Assembly: GCF_023028225.1 (NCBI RefSeq)
Contig: NZ_CP095482.1
Span: 2,666,001 to 2,730,000 of the forward strand
Length of the DNA stretch: 64,000 nucleotides
Direction of reading: 5' to 3'
Source of the DNA: Halorientalis litorea
GTDB taxonomy: Archaea > Halobacteriota > Halobacteria > Halobacteriales > Haloarculaceae
Part shown: positions 1-7,770 of the stretch, piece by piece
How the letters are laid out: each line of letters opens with the position of its first letter
Numbering within the stretch: position 1 is the stretch's first letter
Made by a program: the position numbers and the translations under genes
Notes under the pieces: model-generated
Database searches by the model: none
What the model was told of the DNA's origin: nothing
Seen by the model: only the letters and a program-made list of their open reading frames with translations

Positions 1-678
1 CCCCATCCGCCTCGTGGCGAACAGGAGGACGACCCCCGTCAGGGTGAACCCGACGGGCGTCACGTCGATGGGGATGACGCCGACGAAAAACAGGACGTGT
101 GCGGCGAACGGTGGGAGTGCGGCGACAGCCAAGGCAGTGGCCTGCTGGCGGAACACGTCGCGTGACCGCGCGACGAACCGGAAGACGAGCGCGATACCCA
201 CGGAGAAGACAGCATATGAGTAGACTACGTGGAGGACGAATATCGGTCCGAACCCGAGTGCGAAGCCGGTCGGCCCGACATCGCCGGTCTGACTGACGAC
301 GTACGTGAGGTCCGTCCCGACAGTCGCCGCGGTTGCGACGACGGCGACCACGGGTTCGACCGACAGGAGTGCCACCGTGTGCCTGACGGATGTCGGCCAG
401 CTGTCGGTGTAATCGATGGCGAACAACACCCACCCGGTGACTGATATCCCGCCAGTGGCGATGACGACGACGAGTAGCCCCCAGTAAACTGCCGCCGAGT
501 CCGTCAGTATGAGCCCGATGATACACAGCGACCACGTCGCCGCTGCCGCCAACAGAACCGTCAGAACCCGTGCCGCTGTGAGTGCCTGTCGCTGCCACGC
601 GATGTAGCTCGTACCCACCGTTACCGCGATTGCAACGGCGTACATGGCGAGGTACAGGGACGCTTCGGGAGTCGGCAC
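1..678 (-). CDS. 7TM sensor protein, N-terminal part (probable histidine kinase), truncated by window edge
   Basis: The reverse strand is open from a GTG at 678 to the window edge, about 226 residues, with no stop. The product is almost wholly hydrophobic, with about seven predicted membrane helices separated by short loops, for example a segment reading VLLAAAATWSLCIIGLILT. This resembles the 7TM module at the N-terminus of haloarchaeal sensor histidine kinases, as in the complete kinase at 61649-63397. The kinase domain would lie outside the window, so the enzymatic part is inferred. The GTG at 678 was chosen because a TATA-like box lies about 29 bases upstream, suiting a leaderless transcript. 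A GTG at 684 is the alternative. Confidence 0.7.
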   Translation of the reverse strand, partial: MPTPEASLYLAMYAVAIAVTVGTSYIAWQRQALTAARVLTVLLAAAATWSLCIIGLILTDSAAVYWGLLVVVIATGGISVTGWVLFAIDYTDSWPTSVRHTVALLSVEPVVAVVATAATVGTDLTYVVSQTGDVGPTGFALGFGPIFVLHVVYSYAVFSVGIALVFRFVARSRDVFRQQATALAVAALPPFAAHVLFFVGVIPIDVTPVGFTLTGVVLLFATRRMG

Positions 679-703
679 GGACACCTGTTCATGGTCACGT
701 GTG

Positions 704-711
704 AATAAATT
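704..711 (-). promoter_or_regulatory. TATA-like box of the 7TM sensor gene
   Basis: The reverse strand reads AATTTATT here, centred about 29 bases before the GTG at 678. That is the spacing expected of a haloarchaeal core promoter with a leaderless start. Confidence 0.45.
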
Positions 712-843
712 ATCTCCCACTTCGTGGTATGAAACACCACACCATGCACTTCGAGTACTCCACCGGAAGGTGCCGCTGGGACGGCGGCAGACATCCAGTT
801 CACGGACCGCACGATTTACCAGCACGGCCGAGTACCCGCATCT

Positions 844-1140
844 ATGCCAGTTCCGAAATCGGAGTTCGACGACCTCCGACCGCTCGCCTTCCGTGACCCG
901 TCGGAGGTACTCGACCCCGACGAGATGTACACTGTCTACGAGATAGCCCGCCTGTTTCAGGGCCTCGACCCCGGTACCGACGTGGACCCCGAGACGGAGG
1001 CTATCCTGCTCGACTGGACCATTCCGTGGATGGTGTATCACGCCGACGCGTTCGTCTTCGCCGAACCGGCCAGTGACGCCGACCCCGGACTCTACGGCCT
1101 CGCGGTGGACGGGGGCGGCGCGGAGACCGACTCGGAATGA
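844..1140 (+). CDS. DUF5827-like small conserved haloarchaeal protein
   Basis: A 98-residue acidic soluble protein of unknown function. It has a conserved-looking core with MYTVYEIARLFQGLD near residues 30-45 and the Trp-rich stretch LLDWTIPWMVYHAD near 60-75. I recall this pattern from the haloarchaeal DUF5827 family, but no search was run. There is no signal peptide, membrane helix or cofactor motif. Its stop overlaps the start of the following ATPase gene by four bases (ATGA), so the two are probably co-translated and functionally linked. The C-terminal tail is low-complexity Gly/Asp/Glu. Confidence 0.75.
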   Translation: MPVPKSEFDDLRPLAFRDPSEVLDPDEMYTVYEIARLFQGLDPGTDVDPETEAILLDWTIPWMVYHADAFVFAEPASDADPGLYGLAVDGGGAETDSE

Positions 1141-1952
1141 ACCTGCTCGTCGCCGGAGCGGACCGCGTGGACGCCGGGAAGACGACGTTCTCGGTCGGTC
1201 TGCTCGAACACACCGGCGCGATAGGATTCAAGCCACGCGCCGGGAACGACCACTGGTTCCACCACGACGACGTGCGCCACGCAGTCTCGGCCGGCCGGCT
1301 CTACGGGAAGGATGCCCGCCGCCTCGCCGCCGCGAGTCCGGGCGCGTACGACCCCGAGGATATCAATCCCGTCCACCGACTCTGGACACCCTCGCCAGGG
1401 AGCGGAACCGGCCTCCTCGGCCGAGATGACCGCCAGTTCCTCGTGGACCGCGTGGGCGAGACGTACGTCGTCAACGACACCGTCACCATCCCGCTGCTGG
1501 TCCGGGAGTCCCTCCCACTCTCGGAGGCCGTCCGCGTCGACTCGCTTCCGGAGTTCAACGACGTGATGGAACGACTCCACTTGGTCGCCCTCGAAGGTAT
1601 CAAAGACCGTATCGCCGACCACGACCGAACCGTCGTCGAGTCCTACGGGAACGTCGCCCGGCCGCTCCGGGGGGCCGACCCGGACGCCGTGGCCGTCGTG
1701 GAACCCGGCCGCGCCCGCATCTACCGGGGAGAGCGGTACCGGAAAGCCTGTCAAGTGGCGAGCGGCGGCCCGGAGGAAGGACAGTTAGAGGAGCGAGTCC
1801 CGTCGGTCGTCGACCTGATAGACCCGGTGGAGGCAGTCACCCTCCCGGCGTTGGGGTCGGCGGCGCGGACCGACCCTGCGGCCGTCGCCGACGCGTACGA
1901 ACCCGCCTACGACGCGCTCCTATCCTGTCTGTCGGAGTTCCCTGACCGCTAA
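1137..1952 (+). CDS. Predicted P-loop ATPase/GTPase of haloarchaeal type
   Basis: A 271-residue protein beginning with a beta strand and a nucleotide-binding loop, GADRVDAGKTT at residues 7-17. The loop is close to those of BioD/CobB-like enzymes but the glycine spacing is not the strict GxxxxGK[ST]. The rest matches no enzyme that I recognise. A segment VVESYGNVARPL near residue 165 resembles the second switch region of small P-loop proteins. The start overlaps the DUF5827-like gene by four bases, so the pair probably forms a two-gene unit. NTP binding is likely from the motif; substrate and pathway are unknown. The 3' end overlaps the convergent MBL gene by four bases. Confidence 0.75.
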   Translation: MNLLVAGADRVDAGKTTFSVGLLEHTGAIGFKPRAGNDHWFHHDDVRHAVSAGRLYGKDARRLAAASPGAYDPEDINPVHRLWTPSPGSGTGLLGRDDRQFLVDRVGETYVVNDTVTIPLLVRESLPLSEAVRVDSLPEFNDVMERLHLVALEGIKDRIADHDRTVVESYGNVARPLRGADPDAVAVVEPGRARIYRGERYRKACQVASGGPEEGQLEERVPSVVDLIDPVEAVTLPALGSAARTDPAAVADAYEPAYDALLSCLSEFPDR

Positions 1953-2527
1953 CCCATCCGTGCGGCGTGGGCCGCGAGTTCGATGTCGTGGTACGGGTTC
2001 GTCGTGACGCTCGGCCCGTGGCCGGTGTGCATCGCCGCGAGGTCCGAGTCGACGGTATCCAGCAGTCTGTCGACGCTCTCTATCAACACCGACCGGTCAC
2101 CCTCGGCGAGGTCCGTCCGGCCGAACCCGCCGTTGGCGAACACGAGATCCCCGGCAAACAGTACCCCGGCGTCGGGCGCGTAGAAACAGAGGTGGTCGTC
2201 CTTGTGTCCCGGCGTGTGGAGCGCGCGGTACTCCGCGTCGCCCAACTGCACCCACTCGTCGTCCGCGATGGCGTAGTCGACGCCCTCGAACTCGGGGTCG
2301 AACCCCCACACGTCGACGCCGAACGCGTCGGTGATGGCGTCGAGGTTACCCACGTGGTCGCGGTGGGTGTGCGTGAGAACGAGCGCGTCGATGTCGGAGA
2401 CGTGCTGTCGAATCTGTGTCACTACGTCGAACTCGTTTCCCGCGTCGACGACGACAGTCCGCTCACCCTCGACGAGAAAGGTGTTGCTCGTGAACACACG
2501 CTGACCGCTGGCGAGATTCGTTATCAT
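1949..2527 (-). CDS. MBL-fold metallo-hydrolase
   Basis: A 192-residue metallo-beta-lactamase-fold protein. The metal-binding signature THTHRDH lies at residues 52-58 (His53, His55, Asp57, His58). Further ligands are expected from HTPGH near residue 104, FAGD near 125 and the HTGHG motif near 167. The length and the GDLVFANGGFGRTDL stretch fit the glyoxalase II-like subgroup of small hydrolases, which usually act on thioesters or related substrates. The actual substrate cannot be told. It is transcribed away from the response regulator gene; the intergenic region between them holds both promoters. Confidence 0.88.
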   Translation of the reverse strand: MITNLASGQRVFTSNTFLVEGERTVVVDAGNEFDVVTQIRQHVSDIDALVLTHTHRDHVGNLDAITDAFGVDVWGFDPEFEGVDYAIADDEWVQLGDAEYRALHTPGHKDDHLCFYAPDAGVLFAGDLVFANGGFGRTDLAEGDRSVLIESVDRLLDTVDSDLAAMHTGHGPSVTTNPYHDIELAAHAARMG

Positions 2528-2708
2528 GCCTTCACGTTCGAGGACTCGCGGCTTGTTGCTATCGCTTCCGTATCGAAGACGCCACCGCGACCGGAACAGT
2601 CACTCTCAGAATCACGAACGCCACTTTCGTGCAGCTGGAATGACACGTCAGAGTGAATCTACCCACAGGGCTATGTATGATGAATGGCAAACGATGGTTA
2701 GAGAGCTG

Positions 2709-3290
2709 ATGACTGACTCGACAGCACCTGTCGTGCTTATCGTCGAGGACGAACCCGATGTCGCCGAGACCTACAAACTCTGGTTGGAAGGCGACTACGA
2801 GGTTCGGCTGGCGGCCGACGGGACGGAGGGGTGGGAGAAACTCGACGAGGACGTCGATGTCGTGTTGCTCGACAGGATGATGCCGGGGCTGTCCGGCGAC
2901 GAGGTACTCGACAACATCCGGGAGGAGGGGTTGAGCTGCCGGGTCGCTATGGTCACCGCGGTAGAGCCCGATTTCGACATCCTCGATATGGGATTCGACT
3001 CCTATTTGAGCAAGCCCATCCGAAGCGACGAACTCCACGAAACCGTCGAAAAACTACTCGAACGGTCGAGCTACGACAGACTACTCCAACAGTACTACGC
3101 CCTCGTCGAGAAGCAGGCGACGCTGGAAACCGCAAAGAGCGGTGCCGAACTCGCCGAGAGCGACGAGTACGAACGGCTACAGGGACGTATCGAAGAGCTA
3201 CAGGAGGACCTCTCACAAACGATGGGGAGCGTGAAAGACGACACCGATTTCCTCACCACGATTCAGCAGATAGGCGGGGACGAGAACTGA
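2709..3290 (+). CDS. HalX-domain response regulator
   Basis: A 193-residue response regulator. The receiver domain covers about residues 8-120, with the acidic pair Glu13/Asp14, the phospho-acceptor Asp55 in VVLLDRMMPG and the conserved lysine in YLSKPI near residue 104. The C-terminal 70 residues form a helical, coiled-coil-like HalX domain (YALVEKQATLETAKS), a haloarchaeal output module without a known DNA-binding motif. An upstream in-frame extension exists, but the ATG at 2709 fits the family's normal N-terminus. Two bases separate its stop from the next gene, a RecA-like ATPase, so the two probably act in one signalling pathway. No partner kinase is adjacent. Confidence 0.88.
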   Translation: MTDSTAPVVLIVEDEPDVAETYKLWLEGDYEVRLAADGTEGWEKLDEDVDVVLLDRMMPGLSGDEVLDNIREEGLSCRVAMVTAVEPDFDILDMGFDSYLSKPIRSDELHETVEKLLERSSYDRLLQQYYALVEKQATLETAKSGAELAESDEYERLQGRIEELQEDLSQTMGSVKDDTDFLTTIQQIGGDEN

Positions 3291-3292
3291 CC

Positions 3293-3949
3293 ATGTACGA
3301 CCTCTCGCCGGTTCTCGACACCGAGGCCGTGACCGAGGTCAGACCGGGGACGAGCGTCCTCGTCGCCGGTCCCGCGATGACGGGCAAGGACCAACTGGCA
3401 CTCGATATTCTGGCCGCAGGGTCCCGGCAGGGGGAAGGGGCACTCGTCGTCTCGACATCCGACGAGGCGTCGACCATCATGGAAGACTACCAGGCACGCG
3501 TCGGTCACGAGGGTGGGTACCCGCTCGGTATCGTCGACTGTTTCGCCGACACCGACGAACCCGCCCCGGACAGGCCCGGTTCGTACGTCCATCACGTCTC
3601 CTCGCCGGCGGACCTGACCGGCATCGGCATCGGCATCACGAAGTGTCTCGAATCGCTCCACGACAACGGTGCCGACCGGGGCCGAATGGGGCTCTCGTCT
3701 CTGTCGACGATGCTCACCTACACCGACCGCAAGACGGTGTTCAAGTTCTGCCACGTCCTCTCCTCACGGCTCGACGCCGCCGGGTACCTCGGCGTGTTCA
3801 CCATCGACACCGGAGCCCACGACGAACAGACGATTCAGGTCATCAAACAGGCCTTCGACGGCTTGGTCGAACTTCGACAGAGCGACGCTGGCCGCGAGGC
3901 TCGGGTCGTCGGCATCGCCGACTCGCCGACGGCGTGGGCCGCGCTGTAG
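3293..3949 (+). CDS. RecA/KaiC-like ATPase-fold protein (DUF7504-like)
   Basis: A 218-residue protein with the fold order of RecA/RAD55/KaiC ATPases: a P-loop-like segment GPAMTGKD near residues 26-33, then strand-helix repeats such as GALVVSTSDEAS and RMGLSSLSTMLTY. The residue after the P-loop lysine is Asp rather than Ser/Thr, so ATP hydrolysis may be weak or lost. I recall this class as haloarchaeal DUF7504 proteins that sit beside HTR-like or HalX regulators. It starts two bases after the HalX regulator stop, so co-transcription is very likely. The role is unknown; signalling is inferred from context. Confidence 0.72.
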   Translation: MYDLSPVLDTEAVTEVRPGTSVLVAGPAMTGKDQLALDILAAGSRQGEGALVVSTSDEASTIMEDYQARVGHEGGYPLGIVDCFADTDEPAPDRPGSYVHHVSSPADLTGIGIGITKCLESLHDNGADRGRMGLSSLSTMLTYTDRKTVFKFCHVLSSRLDAAGYLGVFTIDTGAHDEQTIQVIKQAFDGLVELRQSDAGREARVVGIADSPTAWAAL

Positions 3950-3972
3950 CCCGGCTCCGAGCAGTGGCGTGG

Positions 3973-3979
3973 GTTTATG
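3973..3979 (+). promoter_or_regulatory. TATA-like box of thyX
   Basis: The motif GTTTATG is centred about 28 bases before the ATG at 4004. This supports a leaderless start there rather than the longer upstream frame. Confidence 0.45.
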
Positions 3980-4003
3980 CCCCGCCGGTCCGGCAGGGGC
4001 CAT

Positions 4004-4747
4004 ATGGAGGTCCGTCTACTCGAAGCTACCGAGGACCCGGAACGTACCATCTGCACGGCGGCCCGCAACGACTACATGGCGGAGTTCGTCGGCGACTGTT
4101 CCTTCGAGGAGGTCATGGAGTCCATCGACGGCGACACCATCGACGAGAAACAGGAGACGCTCATCGGCCACCTGCTCGACCACGGCCACTTCGGCCCGTT
4201 CGAGCACGCACAGGCGACGTTCGCCGTGAAGGGCATCAGCCGCTCCTGCATGGCACAGATTACCCGCCACCGACACGTCTCCTTCGACGTGCAGAGCATG
4301 CGCTACGTCTCCTTCGACGACGTAGACCCCGAGGCGGTTCGGGAGGGAGAACTCGTCGTCACGCCACCCTCCGCGAGCGACCCGGACTGGGTCGGCCGCA
4401 ACCAGAAGACCGGACAGGTCGACGAGGACGCAGTCGAGCGCAGGCAAGCGGTGTTCGACGACGCCGTCGCGAACGCCGTCGAGTCCTATCAGGAACTGCT
4501 CGAACTGGGGATGCCACCCGAGGACGCGCGGTTCGTCCTGCCCATCGGCACCGAGGTCAACATGGTCATGTCGATGAACGCCCGGATGCTGATGCACGTG
4601 GCCGACATGCGCGCGGCCGCCGACGCGCAGTGGGAGATTCGGCAGATGACCGAGGCAATTCTCGACCTCGCCGCCGACTGGTGTCCCAAGACCTTCGCGT
4701 ACTACGAGGAACACATGAAAAACCGCAAGAACCGACTGGCACCTTGA
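4004..4747 (+). CDS. thyX: FAD-dependent thymidylate synthase ThyX
   Basis: A 247-residue flavin-dependent thymidylate synthase that makes dTMP from dUMP using methylene-tetrahydrofolate and reduced FAD. The defining ThyX motif RHRx7S is present as RHRHVSFDVQSMR near residues 85-97. Length and the C-terminal segment NMVMSMNARMLMHVADMRAA, which carries nucleotide-contacting Arg residues, fit the family. It is monocistronic in appearance, with a TATA-like box about 27 bases upstream of this ATG. No thyA is visible in the window, in keeping with ThyX being the de novo dTMP route. Confidence 0.95.
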   Translation: MEVRLLEATEDPERTICTAARNDYMAEFVGDCSFEEVMESIDGDTIDEKQETLIGHLLDHGHFGPFEHAQATFAVKGISRSCMAQITRHRHVSFDVQSMRYVSFDDVDPEAVREGELVVTPPSASDPDWVGRNQKTGQVDEDAVERRQAVFDDAVANAVESYQELLELGMPPEDARFVLPIGTEVNMVMSMNARMLMHVADMRAAADAQWEIRQMTEAILDLAADWCPKTFAYYEEHMKNRKNRLAP

Positions 4748-4827
4748 GCCGTCCACCGGGACAGTCTCCCCGACGGCACCCCCGGTTCGACGCTGCCGGC
4801 GGTCGGTTTCGGTGACAGACGTAGTGC

Positions 4828-4834
4828 TTTTATG
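4828..4834 (+). promoter_or_regulatory. TATA-like box of the membrane winged-helix gene
   Basis: The motif TTTTATG lies about 30 bases upstream of the ATG at 4861, at a normal distance for a haloarchaeal promoter with a short or absent leader. Confidence 0.4.
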
Positions 4835-4860
4835 CCGTGCGGTAATCGTTCAACCAATAG

Positions 4861-6048
4861 ATGGTTCGCTCGTTGCCGGTGGTGGTTCTCTGCGTTCTTC
4901 TCGTTGGAACTGCCGTGCTGTCGGGAGTTCTCGCGGTGCCGACCGGCCGGACCGACGGGGCCGTCGCCGCCCAGTCCGACCGAACGTCGGCGTTCGTCCA
5001 ACCGGACCAGTTCTCCTCGGCGACGTTCACCGTGGAAGTCCACGAGAACGGGTCGGCCCGGTGGACGTTCAGTTACTACACCAGCGCGCTCAACGCGAGC
5101 CAGCAGGACGATTTCAGGGAGTACGCACGTCGCTTCGAGAGTCGGGAGACCGACCTCTGGACGAACTTCCAGAACCGCGCGGACGCGTTGGTGTCCGCTG
5201 GGACGAACGCGACGGGACGAAACATGACCGCCCGGAACTTCCGGCACGCGGCGTCGCTCAACGATGTCGGGAACCGCGGCGTGGTCACCATGTCGTTCCT
5301 GTGGGCCGACTTCGCGCAGGTACAGGGTGACCGCGTCGTCGTCGCCGACGTGTTCGACGGCGTCTTCTACATCGGGCCGAGCCAGTGGCTCGTCTTCGAG
5401 CGCGGGCCGGGCCTCCGGTTCGACAGCACCAGTCCCGACCCGGACGCCGTCTCCGGCGGGACGCTGGCCGAGAGCGACACCGTCACCTACTACGGCGAGC
5501 AGCAGTTCCCCGACAACAACCCCAGAGTGGCCTTCGCCACGGACACCGCAGGGGCCGCCGAGGACGGTGGCGGTGAGGCGGCGACCACGACTGGCGGCCC
5601 CGAGTCCGCCGGTGGCATTCCGATGACACTCCTCGGCTTCGCCGTGTTGGTGGTGGGACTCGGTGCCGTCGTCGCGTGGCGGACGGACGTGTTCAGGTCC
5701 GGAGACGAGGGCAGCGTGACCGCCGCACCAGACGACGGTAGTGATGCGGGTGCGGTTGCCACGGCGACGAGCGACGCGACGACGGAGGCGGAGCCAGCGG
5801 TGCCGGACGAGGAATTGTTGACCGACGAGGACAGAGTGGTCAAACTGCTGGAGGAGAGCGGCGGGCGGATGAAACAGGCCAACATCGTCGAAGAGACGGA
5901 GTGGTCGAAGTCGAAGGTCAGTATGCTCCTCTCGGACATGGAGGAGGAGGGCGACATCAGCAAACTTCGGGTGGGTCGGGAGAACATCGTCAGCCTCAGC
6001 GGGCACGAACCCGACGCGGCGGGGTCGCCGTTCGACGACGAGGACTAA
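4861..6048 (+). CDS. Membrane-anchored winged-helix protein with exported N-terminal domain
   Basis: A 395-residue protein in three parts. Residues 1-37 form a Sec-type signal peptide or anchor (VVLCVLLVGTAVLSGVLAV). Residues 40-230 form a probably external domain. A Thr/Gly-rich linker leads to one membrane helix near 255-275 (MTLLGFAVLVVGLGAVVAW). The cytoplasmic end carries an acidic linker and a winged helix at about 320-380, with DEDRVVKLLEESGGRMKQ and the recognition helix WSKSKVSMLLSDME. This resembles haloarchaeal DUF7343/DUF7345-type proteins. The layout suggests a receptor linking an outside signal to DNA binding at the membrane. Ligand and target are unknown. The stop overlaps the convergent gene by four bases. 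Confidence 0.8.
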   Translation: MVRSLPVVVLCVLLVGTAVLSGVLAVPTGRTDGAVAAQSDRTSAFVQPDQFSSATFTVEVHENGSARWTFSYYTSALNASQQDDFREYARRFESRETDLWTNFQNRADALVSAGTNATGRNMTARNFRHAASLNDVGNRGVVTMSFLWADFAQVQGDRVVVADVFDGVFYIGPSQWLVFERGPGLRFDSTSPDPDAVSGGTLAESDTVTYYGEQQFPDNNPRVAFATDTAGAAEDGGGEAATTTGGPESAGGIPMTLLGFAVLVVGLGAVVAWRTDVFRSGDEGSVTAAPDDGSDAGAVATATSDATTEAEPAVPDEELLTDEDRVVKLLEESGGRMKQANIVEETEWSKSKVSMLLSDMEEEGDISKLRVGRENIVSLSGHEPDAAGSPFDDED

Positions 6049-6695
6049 CTGAACTGGAACTCGAACTCGCCGTCGCCGTCCTCGTCGTACTCGACTCGTA
6101 ACCGCAACCCCGGGAGCGATATCTGATTCGTCGCCAAGTACCTCGCCCGTATCGTCGTGTTTTCGAGGACGAAGCCGGGGTTCTCACCGCCGGTGAGTGT
6201 CAGCTGTCGTGCGTCGGCCGCCGGCTCGGGGGGTGCGCGGATGCTGAACGCGCGGGTGAGGTCGTTCGTCGCCGTCTCACTCAACTCGAAGCCGCTGAAC
6301 GTCGCCTCCTCCGCGTCCAGTGCCGGCGTCCGCAGGAGCAACTCCTCGGCGATAACGCCCTCGTCCGTCTCGATGACGAAGCGGGCCGTCCCGCCGACGG
6401 CGTCGCCGGTGTAGTCTCCGATATCGCTTTGCTTTATTAGCCTGAGTCCGTCGATACTGTTGTTCCGCAGTTCGATTGTCGCGTGGGGGTAGTCGCCGAC
6501 CTCGCTCGTGTCGCACAGGCTCGGGTACAACAGCAAGTCGTCCCCCTCGACCCTGTCGGCCTGAATCGTGAACCCGCCGATACCGGCGACGGGGAGGGAG
6601 ACCGCGGTACCGGAACTCAGAAACACGAGTCCGACCACGGCAACCACTCCGAGCGAAACGCCGGTCCCCCTCGTGAATGTATCCTTGTCGTACAT
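6045..6695 (-). CDS. DUF6230-like exported/membrane-anchored protein
   Basis: A 216-residue protein with one N-terminal hydrophobic helix (VSLGVVAVVGLVFLSS) followed by a beta-rich acidic domain. The stretch SLPVAGIGGFTIQADRVEGD, then a Cys-containing DLLLYPSLCD-type segment, recalls the DUF6230 family best known from actinobacteria. In those genomes it usually sits beside a DUF6114 membrane protein; none is adjacent here. The end, DEDGDGEFEFQFS, is very acidic. The ATG at 6695 sits just before the helix and was preferred to a longer start at 6830, because the added residues look non-coding. Function is unknown; location outside the membrane is inferred. Confidence 0.65.
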   Translation of the reverse strand: MYDKDTFTRGTGVSLGVVAVVGLVFLSSGTAVSLPVAGIGGFTIQADRVEGDDLLLYPSLCDTSEVGDYPHATIELRNNSIDGLRLIKQSDIGDYTGDAVGGTARFVIETDEGVIAEELLLRTPALDAEEATFSGFELSETATNDLTRAFSIRAPPEPAADARQLTLTGGENPGFVLENTTIRARYLATNQISLPGLRLRVEYDEDGDGEFEFQFS

Positions 6696-7079
6696 GTTCG
6701 GACGGTCTCTGTCGGTCCCCTCCAGTCCGTCCGAGACGACGCTCCCCGACGCTCCCACCCCCCGGAGGGAACTGTACACCCCGTGTCGGGTCTGTTCCCG
6801 ACACGCCACTCTCCGGTACGACAGCCCCACTCCTGAGCGTTTTCGCGAGCACCTCGCCGACCACTCCCGGAGAACTCAACTCGTGGTACTCACTCACAGG
6901 AACACGGTCACGGACACACGACAACTCCGTACCGACTCCCTGCCCGTCACGGGCAGTACCGACACCGGTTGCCACACACCGGGTGGAGCGGCCGACGAAC
7001 CGCAGGGGATGTGAATTCGGCCCACGGCAGTGCTGAAACGGAACTGTTAAACACATCTCCCGGCTACCAGTTTGTACAC
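6696..7079 (+). other. Intergenic region without a recognisable gene
   Basis: Open frames here are antisense or low-quality. Upstream of the tRNA the sequence becomes AT-richer (for example GTTAAACACATCTCC near 7045), which may hold the tRNA promoter. I see no other feature. Confidence 0.4.
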
Positions 7080-7154
7080 GCTCCGATGGTGTAGTCCGGC
7101 CAATCATATTGCCCTCTCACGGCAATGACCAGGGTTCGAATCCCTGTCGGAGCA
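7080..7154 (+). tRNA. tRNA-Glu (CTC)
   Basis: This 75-base segment folds as a tRNA. The acceptor arms GCTCCGA and TCGGAGC pair. The anticodon stem TTGCC/GGCAA encloses the seven-base loop CTCTCAC with anticodon CTC. The T arm reads AGGGTTCGAATCCCT and A is the discriminator base. The CCA end is not encoded. There is no intron. Sequence just downstream is notably AT-rich. Confidence 0.95.
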
Positions 7155-7464
7155 TCGATTTTACGCGCGAACGGTTCCGTCAGAATCCGGTTCGGTTGTC
7201 TGTCCCACAGCAGTAGAATCTCGCAGTTTCTACGTAGGCAAAACGAGGCTGACGGCATCTTTAGCAAAATTCCCAGCCAGTTGTGCCATCACATCGGAGA
7301 GTTGCTAGTAGTTTATCACAGCCACGCAACAGCCACGTGCTGTATCTCTGTCAAGAACGGTGTACAGCACACCGAACCCTCGTTGATTTCGCCCGTCAAG
7401 ACAATTGAGCATACTTTATGCGCACCCGTCACATCTACAGTTCTCGACTGAATACGCTACACCG
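7155..7464 (+). other. AT-rich stretch downstream of tRNA-Glu, no clear gene
   Basis: Base composition is much less GC-rich than the rest of the window. A weak open frame overlaps the tRNA and is not convincing. A TATA-like sequence, ATACTTTATG, lies near 7411-7420 ahead of the small gene at 7465. The composition shift next to a tRNA 3' end suggests remains of an inserted element, but I recognise no integrase or transposase piece. Confidence 0.4.
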
Positions 7465-7557
7465 ATGAATGGAAGTGACCGCTTCATGTTCTATGCGTTG
7501 TTGCTGATATGGGCACTCATTCTGGTTGGCGTCGGTCTCGCGCTCACCTTGGACTGA
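7465..7557 (+). CDS. One-helix micro membrane protein (30 aa)
   Basis: An ATG opens a 30-residue frame, MNGSDRFMFYALLLIWALIL plus VGVGLALTLD, ending in TGA. After a short polar N-terminus it is one hydrophobic helix with an acidic end, so it should be a single-pass membrane peptide. A TATA-like ACTTTATG lies about 48 bases upstream. It is one of at least three such micro-genes between 7.4 and 10.7 kb. No family is recognised. Frame, helix and promoter support it, but proof would need proteomics. Confidence 0.5.
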   Translation: MNGSDRFMFYALLLIWALILVGVGLALTLD

Positions 7558-7770
7558 CCCTCTCGCGATATCGTGACTCCCTGCCCTGCCGTTCTCCGTG
7601 AACTGATGCCGGCTGGACTCTCTCCACGAACGCTTCTCCCTGATTCCGGTGAGTGACACGGCACGTCCGCGGTCGTGGCCTCGTCTGTCGCCGCGCTCCG
7701 GTCCGGGAGCGGCGACCTCCCGGTGGCGGGGCCGTTGCGTTCGACTGTCGGAAACCGATGGGCCGCTGAC

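Noticed and set aside
7125-7451. 108-residue frame overlapping tRNA-Glu
   Set aside because: It begins inside the tRNA gene and has no family resemblance.
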